From Neorhizobium galegae bv. orientalis str. HAMBI 540 (GTDB taxonomy: Bacteria > Pseudomonadota > Alphaproteobacteria > Rhizobiales > Rhizobiaceae): DNA of 64,000 bases. Location: positions 1,674,001-1,738,000 of the forward strand of contig NZ_HG938353.1 in the NCBI RefSeq assembly GCF_000731315.1. Reading direction: 5' to 3'. Both the position numbers and the translations under genes were made by a program. Within the stretch, counting starts at the first letter, position 1. Each line of letters begins with the position of its first letter. Shown here in pieces: positions 46,725-55,139 of the stretch. The notes under the pieces are model-generated. The model was not told where the DNA came from. It searched no databases and saw only the letters and a program-made list of their open reading frames with translations.

Positions 46725-48011
46725 TCAGCTCGCCCGGGCGACAGCGTCCGTGATCAGCAGGTCGCCTTGCTTGATCTCACCGGATTTCAGCACCGTGAAC
46801 TGGCCGTCGGTGGGGCCGGTCTCGACCTGTACCCGCGTCGGCGCGCCTGCGCGCAGAACCCATACAGCCCGACCCGCTCCCGAAGCATCATCGCTGCCGC
46901 GATTGCCGCGCGGGCGCGGCGGCGCAAAAAGCCGGGTGAGGAAATTGCCGCGGCTGCGCGCCGTCGTCGGCGGCGAGTAGCGCAGCGCGGCATTCGGCAC
47001 GAGGAGCGCGTCGGTGACCGATTGCACGGTAATATCGGCCGTTGCCGTCATGCCGGGACGCAGCAGCAGATCGGCGTTGTCGACCGTCAGGATCGCCTTG
47101 TAGGTGACGACATTGGAGACGGTTTCGGAGGCGAAGCGCACGGTCTGGATGGTGGCCGGAAAGTTGCGATCGGGATAGGCGTCGACAGAGAATTTTGCTG
47201 CCTGACCCTCCTGCACATGGCCGACATCTGCCTCGTCAACGGCGACCTGCAACTCCATGCGCTTTAAATCTCCGGCAATGGTGAAGAGCACCGGTGCGTT
47301 GAGCGAAGACGCGACGGTCGCGCCCGGATCCACGTCGCGGGTCAGTACGATGCCGTCGATCGGCGAGACGATCTTGAGCTTCACGAGATTGAGCTCCGAC
47401 AGCCGCAGATTGGCTTCGGCGGAAAGAACCGACGCCTCGTTGACGGCCTTGGTGGCGAGCGCCGAATCATAGGTGAATCTCGCCGCGTCCAGTTCCTGCT
47501 GGGTGGAAATGCGGTTGCTGACGAGACCGGTCAGGCGGTCGAACGAATTTTTGGCCGAGGCCGCCTCCGCTTCGGCCTTCAGCACGTTGGCCTTTGCCGA
47601 GGCGAGCTGGGCGCGGGCGCTCTGGACATCCGCCTCCTGCTTGTTGGTGTCGAGTTCGGCGAGCACATCGCCCTGTTTGACCGCGCTGTTATAGCTGACA
47701 TTAACCTTGCGGACGGTGCCGGACAGCTCGCTCGATATGTCCACCTGATCGGTCGGCTGGACCGAGCCTGTCGCCGTGACGATGACTGAGAGGCCGCCGC
47801 GCTTGGCCGGCTGCGTCGTGTAATCATACCGCGGGCCGCCACTGCCCGAATAGCCATAGGCGCCCGCCGCCGCCGCAACGAGAACGACAAAGACCGTCGG
47901 CCAGATCCAGCGCGTTTTTTTTCGCTGGCTTCCCGAGGTGGCCAGGATCGCGGCGAGATCGGGCGTGCCGCTGGTCTTTGCTGCCGGGTCGGGGGTGTTC
48001 TGCACGTTCAA
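46725..48011 (-). CDS. MacA/HlyD-type periplasmic adaptor
   Basis: A roughly 428-aa membrane-fusion protein anchored by one TM (WIWPTVFVVLVAAAAGAYGY). The lipoyl/barrel-sandwich halves (VSYNSAVKQGDVLAELDTN and KIVSPIDGIVLTRDVDPG) flank a coiled-coil hairpin (ARAQLASAKANVLKAEAEA...). The beta-barrel (MELQVAVDEADVGHVQEGQ) and a C-terminal membrane-proximal domain follow. It should bridge the MacB-like permease to an outer-membrane TolC-like channel, whose gene is not here. The start is unclear: TTG 48011 has AAGGACAGG upstream, and GTG 48005 and TTG 48041 are alternatives. It is the first gene of the exporter operon. Confidence 0.9.
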   Translation of the reverse strand: MNVQNTPDPAAKTSGTPDLAAILATSGSQRKKTRWIWPTVFVVLVAAAAGAYGYSGSGGPRYDYTTQPAKRGGLSVIVTATGSVQPTDQVDISSELSGTVRKVNVSYNSAVKQGDVLAELDTNKQEADVQSARAQLASAKANVLKAEAEAASAKNSFDRLTGLVSNRISTQQELDAARFTYDSALATKAVNEASVLSAEANLRLSELNLVKLKIVSPIDGIVLTRDVDPGATVASSLNAPVLFTIAGDLKRMELQVAVDEADVGHVQEGQAAKFSVDAYPDRNFPATIQTVRFASETVSNVVTYKAILTVDNADLLLRPGMTATADITVQSVTDALLVPNAALRYSPPTTARSRGNFLTRLFAPPRPRGNRGSDDASGAGRAVWVLRAGAPTRVQVETGPTDGQFTVLKSGEIKQGDLLITDAVARAS

Positions 48012-48166
48012 CGGCCTGTCCTTTGCTGGGTAGCGATACAACCAGGGCTAAATCTCTCGCTGTGCCGTCATGGGGCGCAAATCCGCCCGAAGCATGGTCG
48101 CGGGGCGAAATTCTTATGCTCTCTCAATGACATAAAACCGGAAATGGTAAAACTTAAATATCGGTA

Positions 48167-48178
48167 ATACACGTGTAT
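48167..48178. repeat. 12-bp perfect palindrome ATACACGTGTAT
   Basis: A perfect 12-base palindrome in the 251-base gap between the divergent MacA-like and small secreted-protein genes, 85 bases upstream of the latter. It may be an operator for one of them. No known regulator is assigned. Confidence 0.4.
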
Positions 48179-48262
48179 CGAAGAATACCGGCCATTTCAT
48201 CAGCCTTTAACGGTAGCGTGGTAGCAATAACCAACCCAATTAATGGGTAGAGGGGTAGTATT

Positions 48263-48604
48263 GTGGTTAAGAAATTCTCAACATTAGCCGGCGCTTTCGC
48301 AGCTATTCTGATGTCCGCAGGTGCTTCGCATGCTGCAGACGATCTTGTGTTCACGCTGATCAACAAGACAAAGGGTACACTTGAGCGCTTTTACACTTCA
48401 CCGGAAGGTGTGGACAACTGGGAAGAAGACGTTTTCGGCGACGACGTGCTGGAGCCCGGCCAGAGCATCAAGATCACCATCCGCGATGGCCGCCGTACCT
48501 GCAAATACGACATGCGCTTCGAATTCTCGGAGGATTCCAAGCTCGAAGACATGGAAGATACGCAGGACTTCTGCAAAATGGGTACTTACACCCTGCACCA
48601 GTGA
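48263..48604 (+). CDS. Small secreted protein, unknown function
   Basis: A 113-aa protein with a Sec signal (MVKKFSTLAGAFAAILMSAGASHAAD) and an acidic mature domain (FTLINKTKGTLERFYTSPEG, WEEDVFGDDVLEPGQSIKIT, IRDGRRTCKYDMRFEFSED, DFCKMGTYTL). Two cysteines could form a disulfide. The pattern resembles small periplasmic beta-rich proteins of rhizobia that lack a known function. It starts at a GTG with GGGTAGAGGGGTAG upstream. An AT-rich promoter region lies before it. Confidence 0.85.
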   Translation: MVKKFSTLAGAFAAILMSAGASHAADDLVFTLINKTKGTLERFYTSPEGVDNWEEDVFGDDVLEPGQSIKITIRDGRRTCKYDMRFEFSEDSKLEDMEDTQDFCKMGTYTLHQ

Positions 48605-48706
48605 CCTTCCGCAGCGGCGTGTTTTCGAAAGGTCATGCGTTTTTGAAGAGGCATGCATCGATATCTTCATTCACGCGTTGTCGGAGCGCTGAAAAGGAGA
48701 TTTCCC

Positions 48707-48967
48707 ATGATCGATGCTGCAAGAATCAAGGAACACGCCGAAGTCATCGGCGCGGATGGCGTCCATGTTGGAACGGTCGACCGCGTCGAAGGCAGCCGTA
48801 TCAAGCTGACCAGGAAGGACAGCGGTGAGGGCAGCCATAAAGGCCACCATCACTTCATTCCGCTTGAACTCGTTGCCGATATCGAAGGCAACAGGGTTCG
48901 CCTCTCGGCCGATGGCGATGTCGCGGTGACATTCGAAGAGGAAGAGGGCGGCAAGGGCGTTCATTGA
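48707..48967 (+). CDS. DUF2171 protein
   Basis: An 86-aa protein: MIDAARIKEHAEVIGADGVHVG, VDRVEGSRIKLTRKDSGEGSHKGHHHFIPLELV, then VADIEGNRVRLSADGDVAV. This is a DUF2171/PRC-barrel-like fold of unknown function, common in rhizobia as stress-linked small proteins. AAGGAGATTTCCC precedes the ATG and a strong terminator follows. Confidence 0.88.
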   Translation: MIDAARIKEHAEVIGADGVHVGTVDRVEGSRIKLTRKDSGEGSHKGHHHFIPLELVADIEGNRVRLSADGDVAVTFEEEEGGKGVH

Positions 48968-48980
48968 TTGGTAGACATGA

Positions 48981-49016
48981 AAAAGCCGGCGCCTCGAAAG
49001 AGACGCCGGCTTTTTC
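48981..49016 (+). terminator. Rho-independent terminator after the DUF2171 gene
   Basis: A 12-bp perfect stem (48981-48992 with 49005-49016) ends in TTTTT and has a CTC/GAG extension above it. It starts 13 bases after the stop codon. Confidence 0.9.
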
Positions 49017-49047
49017 GCATGTCAGATCCCAACTTCAGGCGTCTACG

Positions 49048-49227
49048 TCATTGTGTCGAACCGGGGACGCCGAAGCGTTCGGGCATGAAGGCGGTCTCTG
49101 CCGGTGGGCCGCTAAGGCGGTCCGACTTCGCGGTCACGGTCGGTTCGGCAGGATGCATCAGAAGGGCGACGACAAGGCCACCCGCAATCGCAGATCCCAA
49201 GGCAATCAGGACATTCTGGGCGCTCAT
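49048..49227 (-). CDS. Small single-pass membrane protein (59 aa), unknown
   Basis: A 59-aa protein with one N-terminal membrane helix (NVLIALGSAIAGGLVVALLM) and a hydrophilic Pro-rich tail (AEPTVTAKSDRLSGPPAETA). An AGGAG lies 10 bases before the ATG at 49227; the 10-codon longer frame has none. No family recognised. It follows the FMN-reductase gene on the same strand, with a hairpin in between. Confidence 0.65.
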   Translation of the reverse strand: MSAQNVLIALGSAIAGGLVVALLMHPAEPTVTAKSDRLSGPPAETAFMPERFGVPGSTQ

Positions 49228-49268
49228 GGCAACGACTCCTCTATTGCCTGACAACACCCTGAAAACGG

Positions 49269-49296
49269 GAAGGTTCCGGGCAAAACCGGAACCTTC
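49269..49296 (-). terminator. Probable terminator of the FMN-reductase gene
   Basis: An 11-bp perfect stem GAAGGTTCCGG/CCGGAACCTTC (49269-49279 with 49286-49296) has a 6-nt loop. It lies 25 bases after the stop codon. The following T-run is short (GTTTTC). Confidence 0.7.
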
Positions 49297-49320
49297 GGAT
49301 CAATGTCGCGTGACAGGCAA

Positions 49321-49899
49321 TCAAGCTTTCTCGCGGGCCGTCTTGAGCGCCGTTGCCCACCAGGAAAGATCGTCCAGCATGGTCTTTACGCCGGGCTCCA
49401 GATGGGTGAGTTCCGAGAGAGCCTTGCCCTGCTGCCAGACCGCGAAGAAATCAGCGCCCTGGATGTGGACGCCCGGGCGGGTCGGAACCATCTGAAGTTC
49501 GACTGCGATCGTACGGAAATGCTCGACTGCGCGGGCACCGCCGACGCTGCCATAACCGACGGCTGCCGCCGGCTTGCGGTTCCATTCCGGATAGGAGTAG
49601 TCGAGCGCGTTCTTGAGCGCCGCCGTGATCGAGCGGTTGTATTCGGCAATCACGAAGATGTAGCCGTCGAATTCGGCGACCTTCTTCTGCCAGCGCTGTC
49701 CGACTTCGTTTTCCGTCGGAACCCAGGCGTTCGAAGCCTTTTCGTTGAAGAACGGCAGCGGGAAGTCGCGCAGGTCGACGATCTCGAAGTCCATGTCGTC
49801 GCGCTTGGATGCCGTATCGTAGATCCATTGTGCCGGCTTGTCGCCGAACCGGACGTCACGCGTACTGCCGATAATGATCGCAATCTTTGGCTTGGCCAT
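49321..49899 (-). CDS. NADPH-dependent FMN reductase (flavodoxin-like)
   Basis: A 192-aa protein. KIAIIIGSTRDVRFGDKPAQWIY is the flavin-phosphate loop, followed by IVDLRDFPLPFFNE and IFVIAEYNRSITAALKNALDYSYPEW, the family core, and VGYGSVGGARAVEHFR. Such proteins reduce quinones, azo dyes or chromate with NADPH. The start at 49899 has GAGAGG upstream. No partner genes are visible. Confidence 0.9.
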   Translation of the reverse strand: MAKPKIAIIIGSTRDVRFGDKPAQWIYDTASKRDDMDFEIVDLRDFPLPFFNEKASNAWVPTENEVGQRWQKKVAEFDGYIFVIAEYNRSITAALKNALDYSYPEWNRKPAAAVGYGSVGGARAVEHFRTIAVELQMVPTRPGVHIQGADFFAVWQQGKALSELTHLEPGVKTMLDDLSWWATALKTAREKA

Positions 49900-50020
49900 G
49901 AAAACCTCTCGTGTTTGGGAAATGGATTGGGCGGGACCGCAGGAATATGGCGGTAAGGCCGAAGTGGTCAAGCCGACGCAAAGGGCAGGCGGAAAAGACC
50001 ATCCGCTTCACGCGATCGTG

Positions 50021-50146
50021 TCAGTTCTGAACCGAGAGTTCCGTGGGAGAGGCAAGGATATCGCCGCCACCGAGCGATTGATCCGCATATTTGAACGCCA
50101 GGATGCTGAGCACCGAAGCGATCATGACGATGAATATAATGCGCAT
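50021..50146 (-). CDS. 41-aa small membrane protein
   Basis: A short reading frame of 41 codons reads MRIIFIVMIASVLSILAFKY and then ADQSLGGGDILASPTELSVQ, ending in N. It has one membrane-type helix and a GAAGGAGCG Shine-Dalgarno 5 bases before the ATG. Hydrophobic pattern, ribosome site and clean stop make it a plausible real microprotein. No known family. It lies between the divergent FMN-reductase region and a weak hypothetical gene. Confidence 0.6.
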   Translation of the reverse strand: MRIIFIVMIASVLSILAFKYADQSLGGGDILASPTELSVQN

Positions 50147-50368
50147 AAAGACGCTCCTTCGGCCGGGCAAACGTCTTCTGCCTGCGAAGGTTCCGGCGCC
50201 GGTTTCATCAGGAGATGATAATTCACGCTTAAGTTTTGGTTAAAGCGAGATTGACTCTACCGTTACGGCGCGCCTGACTTTCCGCAGGCGGCTCCCATCT
50301 AAGCCCGGATGACTGAGTTCCATATGACGTGGATGAGGGCGGCCGCCGAAGCAAGGAGCTATCGGCGA

Positions 50369-50608
50369 ATGTATATACTGGCAGCCGAGATCGTGGGCAC
50401 CGAAGCCGCTCCCGGCGAATTGAAGAGAGCGGCTCGTCGGGTGTCTCGGGCTCTGGAGGACGTTGTGGACAAACCGATCGCCGATGCGCTGGTGCTTGCT
50501 CGGGCGAGGGCGAGATTTGCAGAACTCGTCGCTGCGTTGGAGGGGAGTGTGGGCGGGGCCAAACGACCGCCGCCCGGTCGCGACAACCGGGCGGCGGCGA
50601 GAAGATAA
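50369..50608 (+). CDS. Weakly supported hypothetical protein
   Basis: A 79-aa frame (MYILAAEIVGTEAAPGELKRAARRVSRALEDVV..) with AAGGAGC 10 bases before the ATG and an alanine/arginine-rich helical composition. Its 3' end overlaps the hairpin that terminates the convergent DegP gene, and the last residues are low-complexity. It may be real or a chance frame in GC-rich DNA. Confidence 0.3.
   Translation: MYILAAEIVGTEAAPGELKRAARRVSRALEDVVDKPIADALVLARARARFAELVAALEGSVGGAKRPPPGRDNRAAARR
50566..50598 (-). terminator. Strong hairpin downstream of the DegP-type gene
   Basis: An 11- to 12-bp GC-rich perfect stem (50567-50578 with 50586-50597) with a 7-nt loop, 25 bases past the protease stop. The T-run is poor (TCGTTT), so it may act as a terminator or as a 3' mRNA protector. 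Confidence 0.6.
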
Positions 50609-50622
50609 GGCGGGTTCGATGT

Positions 50623-52164
50623 TCAGCCGATCGAGAAGGGAACCGCGACGAAGGTCTGGTTTTCGCCACGCTGGATGAGAAGCAGGACTGACTTGCGCCC
50701 GGACTTGCCGGCTTCGGCAACTGCCGTCTTGGCATCCTTCGCCGACTTCACCGGCTCCTGATTGATCGAAATGATGACGTCTCCCGGCTGCAGGCCGGCA
50801 TCGGCAGCCGGTTTGTCGGGGGCGACGCTTTCAATCACTGCGCCGTTTTCCCGACGGGGCAGGTTGAGGGCCTGACGGATATCCGGCGTGATGTCGGCAA
50901 GACCGATGCCGATGGTCGGAACGCGCTGGGCACCCTGCATGGACTTGTTGCCATTGTCGGCGGAAGCCTGCTGCTGGTCGGGCTCGTTGTCGCCGACCGT
51001 GATGCTGAGGTTGCGGTTTTGACCCTGACGCCAGACGGTGAGGCCTTCCTTGGCGCCGGGCGTCAGGTCGGCGACCATGCGCGACAGGTCCCGCGGAGAT
51101 TTGACCGCCTGGCCGCCGAGCGCGGTGATGACGTCGCCGGTCTGGATACCGGCCTTGGCAGCCGGCGTGCCGTCGTTGACATTGGCAACCAGCGCGCCTT
51201 CCGGCTTGTCGAGGCCGATGGCGCTCGCCACATCCGCCGTCACCGGCTGGATCTGCACGCCGATGAAGCCATGCTCGATCGAGCCGTCCTTCATCAGCTT
51301 GGCGACGACCTTCTGGGCCTGGTCCGAAGGAATCGCGAAGCCGACCCCGACACTGCCGCCATTCGGGGAATAGATCGCCGTGTTGATGCCGACGACCTTG
51401 CCCTCGAGATCAACCAGCGGACCGCCGGAATTGCCATGGTTGATCGGCGCATCGATCTGGATGAAGTCATCATAGGGGCCGCTGTGGAGATCGCGGCCAC
51501 GCGCCGAAACGATACCAGCCGTGACGGTGGTGCCAATGCCGAACGGATTGCCGATCGCCAGGATCTGGTCACCGGCATTGAGCTTGTCCGAATCGCCCCA
51601 GGCGATGGTGGCCAAGGGCTTCGGCGCGTTGATCTTGATGACGGCGAGGTCGGATTTAGGATCGGTACCGATCAGCTTGGCGGGCACTTCCGTGCCGTCG
51701 TCAAGCGTCACCTTGATGTCGATCGCATTGTCGATCACGTGGTTGTTGGTGACGATGTAGCCGTCCGCCGTAACGACGAAACCGGAGCCGAGAGCCTCGG
51801 CCCGCGGAGCCTGGCGCTGCTGCGGCATCTGGCGCGGCACGGGAATGCCCTGCTGGCCGAAAAATTGCCGGAACTGCTCGTCGAACGGGGAATTGTCGCC
51901 GAAGGGCGAGCTGTCGTCCGAGGCAACGTTCTGGGCCTTCATCGTGGTGATGATGGTGACGACCGCCGGCTTGTCGGCCGAAACGATCGGTGCGAACGAG
52001 CCGCCCGGAGCGACGATGCCGGAAACGGAGCCGGTGACGGAGGTTGCCGTGGTTGCCGCATGCGCCGCGTTGGTGCCGAGAATGACCGGCACGGAGAGCG
52101 GCACCGCAACGATGGCGGCGCCGAGAAGGGCAGCGATTCGGTGTTTGCGAAGGATATTGGACAT
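50623..52164 (-). CDS. degP: DegP/HtrA-type periplasmic serine protease (Do family)
   Basis: A 513-aa secreted protease that degrades or refolds damaged envelope proteins. The signal peptide ends near AHAA (residue 37). The trypsin-like triad is His142 (TNNHVIDN), Asp172 (KSDLAV) and Ser246 (HGNSGGPL). Two PDZ domains follow (about 285-390 and 415-505), e.g. GFIGVQIQPVTADVASAIGL and IGLADITPDIRQALNL. A Gln/Pro-rich linker (QMPQQRQAP) lies before the protease core. The ATG is preceded by GAAAGGAAGACCTCC. No two-component genes are next to it. Confidence 0.95.
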   Translation of the reverse strand: MSNILRKHRIAALLGAAIVAVPLSVPVILGTNAAHAATTATSVTGSVSGIVAPGGSFAPIVSADKPAVVTIITTMKAQNVASDDSSPFGDNSPFDEQFRQFFGQQGIPVPRQMPQQRQAPRAEALGSGFVVTADGYIVTNNHVIDNAIDIKVTLDDGTEVPAKLIGTDPKSDLAVIKINAPKPLATIAWGDSDKLNAGDQILAIGNPFGIGTTVTAGIVSARGRDLHSGPYDDFIQIDAPINHGNSGGPLVDLEGKVVGINTAIYSPNGGSVGVGFAIPSDQAQKVVAKLMKDGSIEHGFIGVQIQPVTADVASAIGLDKPEGALVANVNDGTPAAKAGIQTGDVITALGGQAVKSPRDLSRMVADLTPGAKEGLTVWRQGQNRNLSITVGDNEPDQQQASADNGNKSMQGAQRVPTIGIGLADITPDIRQALNLPRRENGAVIESVAPDKPAADAGLQPGDVIISINQEPVKSAKDAKTAVAEAGKSGRKSVLLLIQRGENQTFVAVPFSIG

Positions 52165-53089
52165 GGAGGTCTTCCTTTCAATCTGCAGCCTTGTCGTCGG
52201 GAAGGCCGGCGCATAGGGCGAAGAAGATCGAAGCCGCGCGATGAAGCGCGCACGGCCGATCGGTTGGTTTTGAATATTTACGATTCTGAAAAGTCGGCTT
52301 CAGAGGAAAGCCGCTACTTCAGAAAGCCTGATCACCTGGAGGTAGGTGAAGCGTAGTGAACGCCGGGCGATCGAAGTCGATCCTCTGGCGGGCTGGTGAG
52401 GTGCATCACCGGGCAGGGCGCCGGTGGTGCCGGGGAATGCTGGTTTATTGGGACAAGCGAGCGCATATGAGCACTACCTTCAGCAAACGATCTGCAACTG
52501 GCTCTGCCGTCACGGCATTTCCGGCCGTCGGCATCACTCAGTCCTGAAGATGAAAATACGCCCGGAAGGGTCGAAGGTCAGCTTAATAATAAATAAGGTT
52601 CGGAATGCCTCATCCGCCGAATTTCGGGCCAGATCCTAGGCTCTGGAGATTTTCTCCATCCAGCATACATAGAGATTTCAAATACTTGGCGCGCTGATCC
52701 GAGTTTTTATCCGTCCGCCGGCTACCGCTGCAAAGGTGAACAGGTTGTAATGAACGGCGTTCGCTCTCAACATGAGCAAATTGTAATCGATAAGGAGTGG
52801 CTTTTCGCCCTGCAATTCCGCGTGTCGGATTTGAGAATGGACGGCCGACGTGATCTCGTGGCAGCGACGTGACGTCAATCGGTCGCCCGACCCCGTTCTA
52901 AAACTAACGGCAGTCGCGTCCTGATCGGCTTGTGACAGACCGGCTGGATTTCGTCCACCCACATTTTGACAGGCCGATCACACCGATTCTATCCGCCAAG
53001 GCGGAACAGCCGGCGCCCGAAGCCTCACCCACGCATCAGCCTACAGCGATCACATTGGCATCGGCTAATTGGGGCTGCTTTGATCCAAA
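52165..53089. other. 0.9-kb stretch without a supported gene
   Basis: This lies between the DegP-type gene and tRNA-Lys. It holds the DegP promoter at its left end and AT-richer patches near 52575-52600. Short frames (52356-52547 on plus, 52678-52962 on minus) show no family pattern, signal or clear ribosome site. A small RNA or a decayed gene could be present, but I see no terminator-like hairpin that would mark one. Confidence 0.4.
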
Positions 53090-53165
53090 TGGTGAGAGCG
53101 TCGGGGTTCGAACCCGAGACCTACTGATTAAAAGTCAGTTGCTCTACCGGCTGAGCTACGCTCTC
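53090..53165 (-). tRNA. tRNA-Lys (anticodon TTT)
   Basis: A full cloverleaf reads on the minus strand with 3' CCA encoded (76 bases). The acceptor is GAGAGCG paired with CGCTCTC, the D-arm is GCTCAGCCGGTAGAGC, the anticodon arm is ACTGACTTTTAATCAGT and the T-arm is TCGGGTTCGAACCCCGA. The anticodon is TTT, reading AAA and AAG lysine codons. The discriminator is A. Confidence 0.97.
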
Positions 53166-53371
53166 CCGCGGCCGCGGATGAGCGCGTCCTTGAAAGTGCG
53201 CGGAACATAGGCAGGTGACCTCTTGCGGTCAACCCGCAAAAACAGCAAAAATGCGGCTATCTGCCGCTTTTTCACGGCGATGCGAAAAGGTGATTGGCAT
53301 TCGCCGCGTCGGGCCATTACCTCAAGCGCAAGACGCGGGCTCGCAAAAAGGCCCGCCAGCCGGAGCCACAC

Positions 53372-54130
53372 GTGTCGATTGCCGAAATATCCCTGTTGAG
53401 CGCGCTTCTTGCCGGCGCCCTATCGTTTCTGTCCCCCTGCGTGCTGCCCCTCGTGCCGCCTTATCTCTGTTACATGGCGGGCATTTCGGTCGAACAGTTC
53501 CGCGGCGGCGATGGTGCGGCGGTCATCGAATCGCGGAGCGGCACGCGTCGCGCGGTGCTGAAGTCGGCGCTGTTCTTCACCCTCGGGTTTGCGACTGTGT
53601 TCGTGGCGCTCGGGGCCGGCGCTTCGACGATCGGCGTGCTCTTGCGCCAGCATCTCGATCTCCTGTCCAAACTCGGCGGCCTGATCATCATCGTCATGGG
53701 CCTGAATTTTCTCGGCGTTTTCCGGATTGGATTGCTTGCCCGCGAGGCGCGTTTCCAGGGCGGTGGCCAGCCGGCGACGCTCTCCGGCGCTTATGTCATG
53801 GGGCTTGCCTTCGCGTTCGGCTGGACGCCCTGCATCGGCCCGGTGCTTGGCGCCATCCTCGGGGTCGCTGCATCCCGCGATACGGTCGGCGAGGGGGCGG
53901 CATTGCTCGCCATCTATTCGTTGGGCCTGGCCGTGCCGTTCTGGATCGCTGCCGGCTTCTCTGGTGCGTTCATGCGGTTCCTCACCCGCTTCCGCCGCCA
54001 TCTCGGCCTGGTCGAGAAGATCATGGGCGTCTTCCTGATCCTCACCGGGCTTGCCTTCATCTTCGGTTTCGTCACTTCGGCCGCAATCTGGTTCCAGCAG
54101 ACCTTTCCAATCCTGATGCAAATCGGCTAA
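53372..54130 (+). CDS. ccdA: Cytochrome c biogenesis protein CcdA (DsbD-type)
   Basis: A 252-aa inner-membrane protein with about six TM segments that carries electrons from thioredoxin across the membrane for heme-thiol reduction. The two redox cysteines are in LSPCVLPLVPPYLCYMAG (about residue 23) and FGWTPCIGPVLGAILG (about 153). It starts at the GTG at 53372 with CCGGAG upstream; an ATG 26 codons earlier gives a basic non-family extension. Next is an AEC carrier, 46 bases on. Confidence 0.94.
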   Translation: MSIAEISLLSALLAGALSFLSPCVLPLVPPYLCYMAGISVEQFRGGDGAAVIESRSGTRRAVLKSALFFTLGFATVFVALGAGASTIGVLLRQHLDLLSKLGGLIIIVMGLNFLGVFRIGLLAREARFQGGGQPATLSGAYVMGLAFAFGWTPCIGPVLGAILGVAASRDTVGEGAALLAIYSLGLAVPFWIAAGFSGAFMRFLTRFRRHLGLVEKIMGVFLILTGLAFIFGFVTSAAIWFQQTFPILMQIG

Positions 54131-54176
54131 CGGAAAACCGTCTTCCAATACGGCCCGGTCAGCGGGCAGGGTACCG

Positions 54177-55139
54177 ATGACCGATATCATTGCATTGCTG
54201 TTGCCCTTCTTCGGGCTGATCTTCATCGGTTATCTTGCCGCAAGACTGACGAAACAGCCGGCTGAAGCGCTCGGCTGGATGAATACGTTCATCATCTATG
54301 CGGCTCTACCAGCGCTCTTCTTCAAGCTCGTGTCCCGCACGCCGGTAGAGCAGCTGACCCGGGCCGACTTCATTTTCGGCGAGATCGGCGCGACCTACCT
54401 GATCTTCCTGGTCCTCTTCCTGATCGGTTTCTTCTTTCGCCGCAACTCCTTTGCCGACTGCACCATCCAATCGTTTGCCGGCGCCTACGGCAATATCGGC
54501 TATATGGGGCCGGGCCTGGCGTTGCTCGCTTTCGGCGAGGCGGCGGCGGTGCCGGTGGCGCTGATCGTCTGCTTCGAGAACGCCGCGCATTTCATCGTCG
54601 CACCGGCGATGATGGCGATGACCGGCGGCGACAAACGCCCAGTCGCCCACGTGGTTGCGGATATCGTCCGGAAAGTGGTGATGCATCCTTTCATCATCTC
54701 GACGGCGCTAGGCTTCTGCTTCGCGGCGCTTGCGGTGCAGCCGCCGGCAGCCTTCCAGCGGCTCGTCGACTACCTCGCTCAGGCTGCAGCCCCGTGCGCG
54801 CTGTTTGCCATGGGCGTGACGCTGGCGCTGAGGCCGATCAAGCGTGTGCCGGTGGAGATCGGTTATATCGCGGTCTTCAAGCTGATCCTGCTGCCGATGA
54901 CGACCTATACGGTCCTGTCGCTGATCGGCAATTTCGATCCGATATGGATCTACTCCGCGACGCTGCTTTCGGCGCTGCCGACGGCGACCAATGTCTTCGT
55001 CATCAGCCAGCAATACGGCGTCTGGCAGGAGCGGGCGTCGGCCAGCATCCTGATCATCACCGTTGCGTCGGTGACGACCCTGCCGATGCTGCTTTACCTC
55101 ATCAATTCCGGAACGTTACCGCCTGATCTCTTTCCGTAA
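54177..55139 (+). CDS. AEC-family (auxin efflux carrier-like) permease
   Basis: A 320-aa membrane protein with about ten TM segments. The opening IIALLLPFFGLIFIGYLAAR and the middle GNIGYMGPGLALLAFGEAA are typical, as are LPTATNVFVISQQYG near the end and the conserved N/P-type bends. Bacterial members export malonate or malate-like acids or auxin-like compounds; the substrate here is unknown. Its last 24 bases overlap the 3' end of the convergent UbiH-like gene. Confidence 0.9.
   Translation: MTDIIALLLPFFGLIFIGYLAARLTKQPAEALGWMNTFIIYAALPALFFKLVSRTPVEQLTRADFIFGEIGATYLIFLVLFLIGFFFRRNSFADCTIQSFAGAYGNIGYMGPGLALLAFGEAAAVPVALIVCFENAAHFIVAPAMMAMTGGDKRPVAHVVADIVRKVVMHPFIISTALGFCFAALAVQPPAAFQRLVDYLAQAAAPCALFAMGVTLALRPIKRVPVEIGYIAVFKLILLPMTTYTVLSLIGNFDPIWIYSATLLSALPTATNVFVISQQYGVWQERASASILIITVASVTTLPMLLYLINSGTLPPDLFP

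Noticed and set aside
50229..50735. 168-codon minus-strand frame beyond the DegP 3' end
   Set aside because: Ser/Pro/Arg-rich nonsense composition; overlaps the protease gene and its hairpin.
52678..52962. 94-codon minus-strand frame upstream of tRNA-Lys
   Set aside because: No ribosome site, no domain, composition unlike neighbouring genes.
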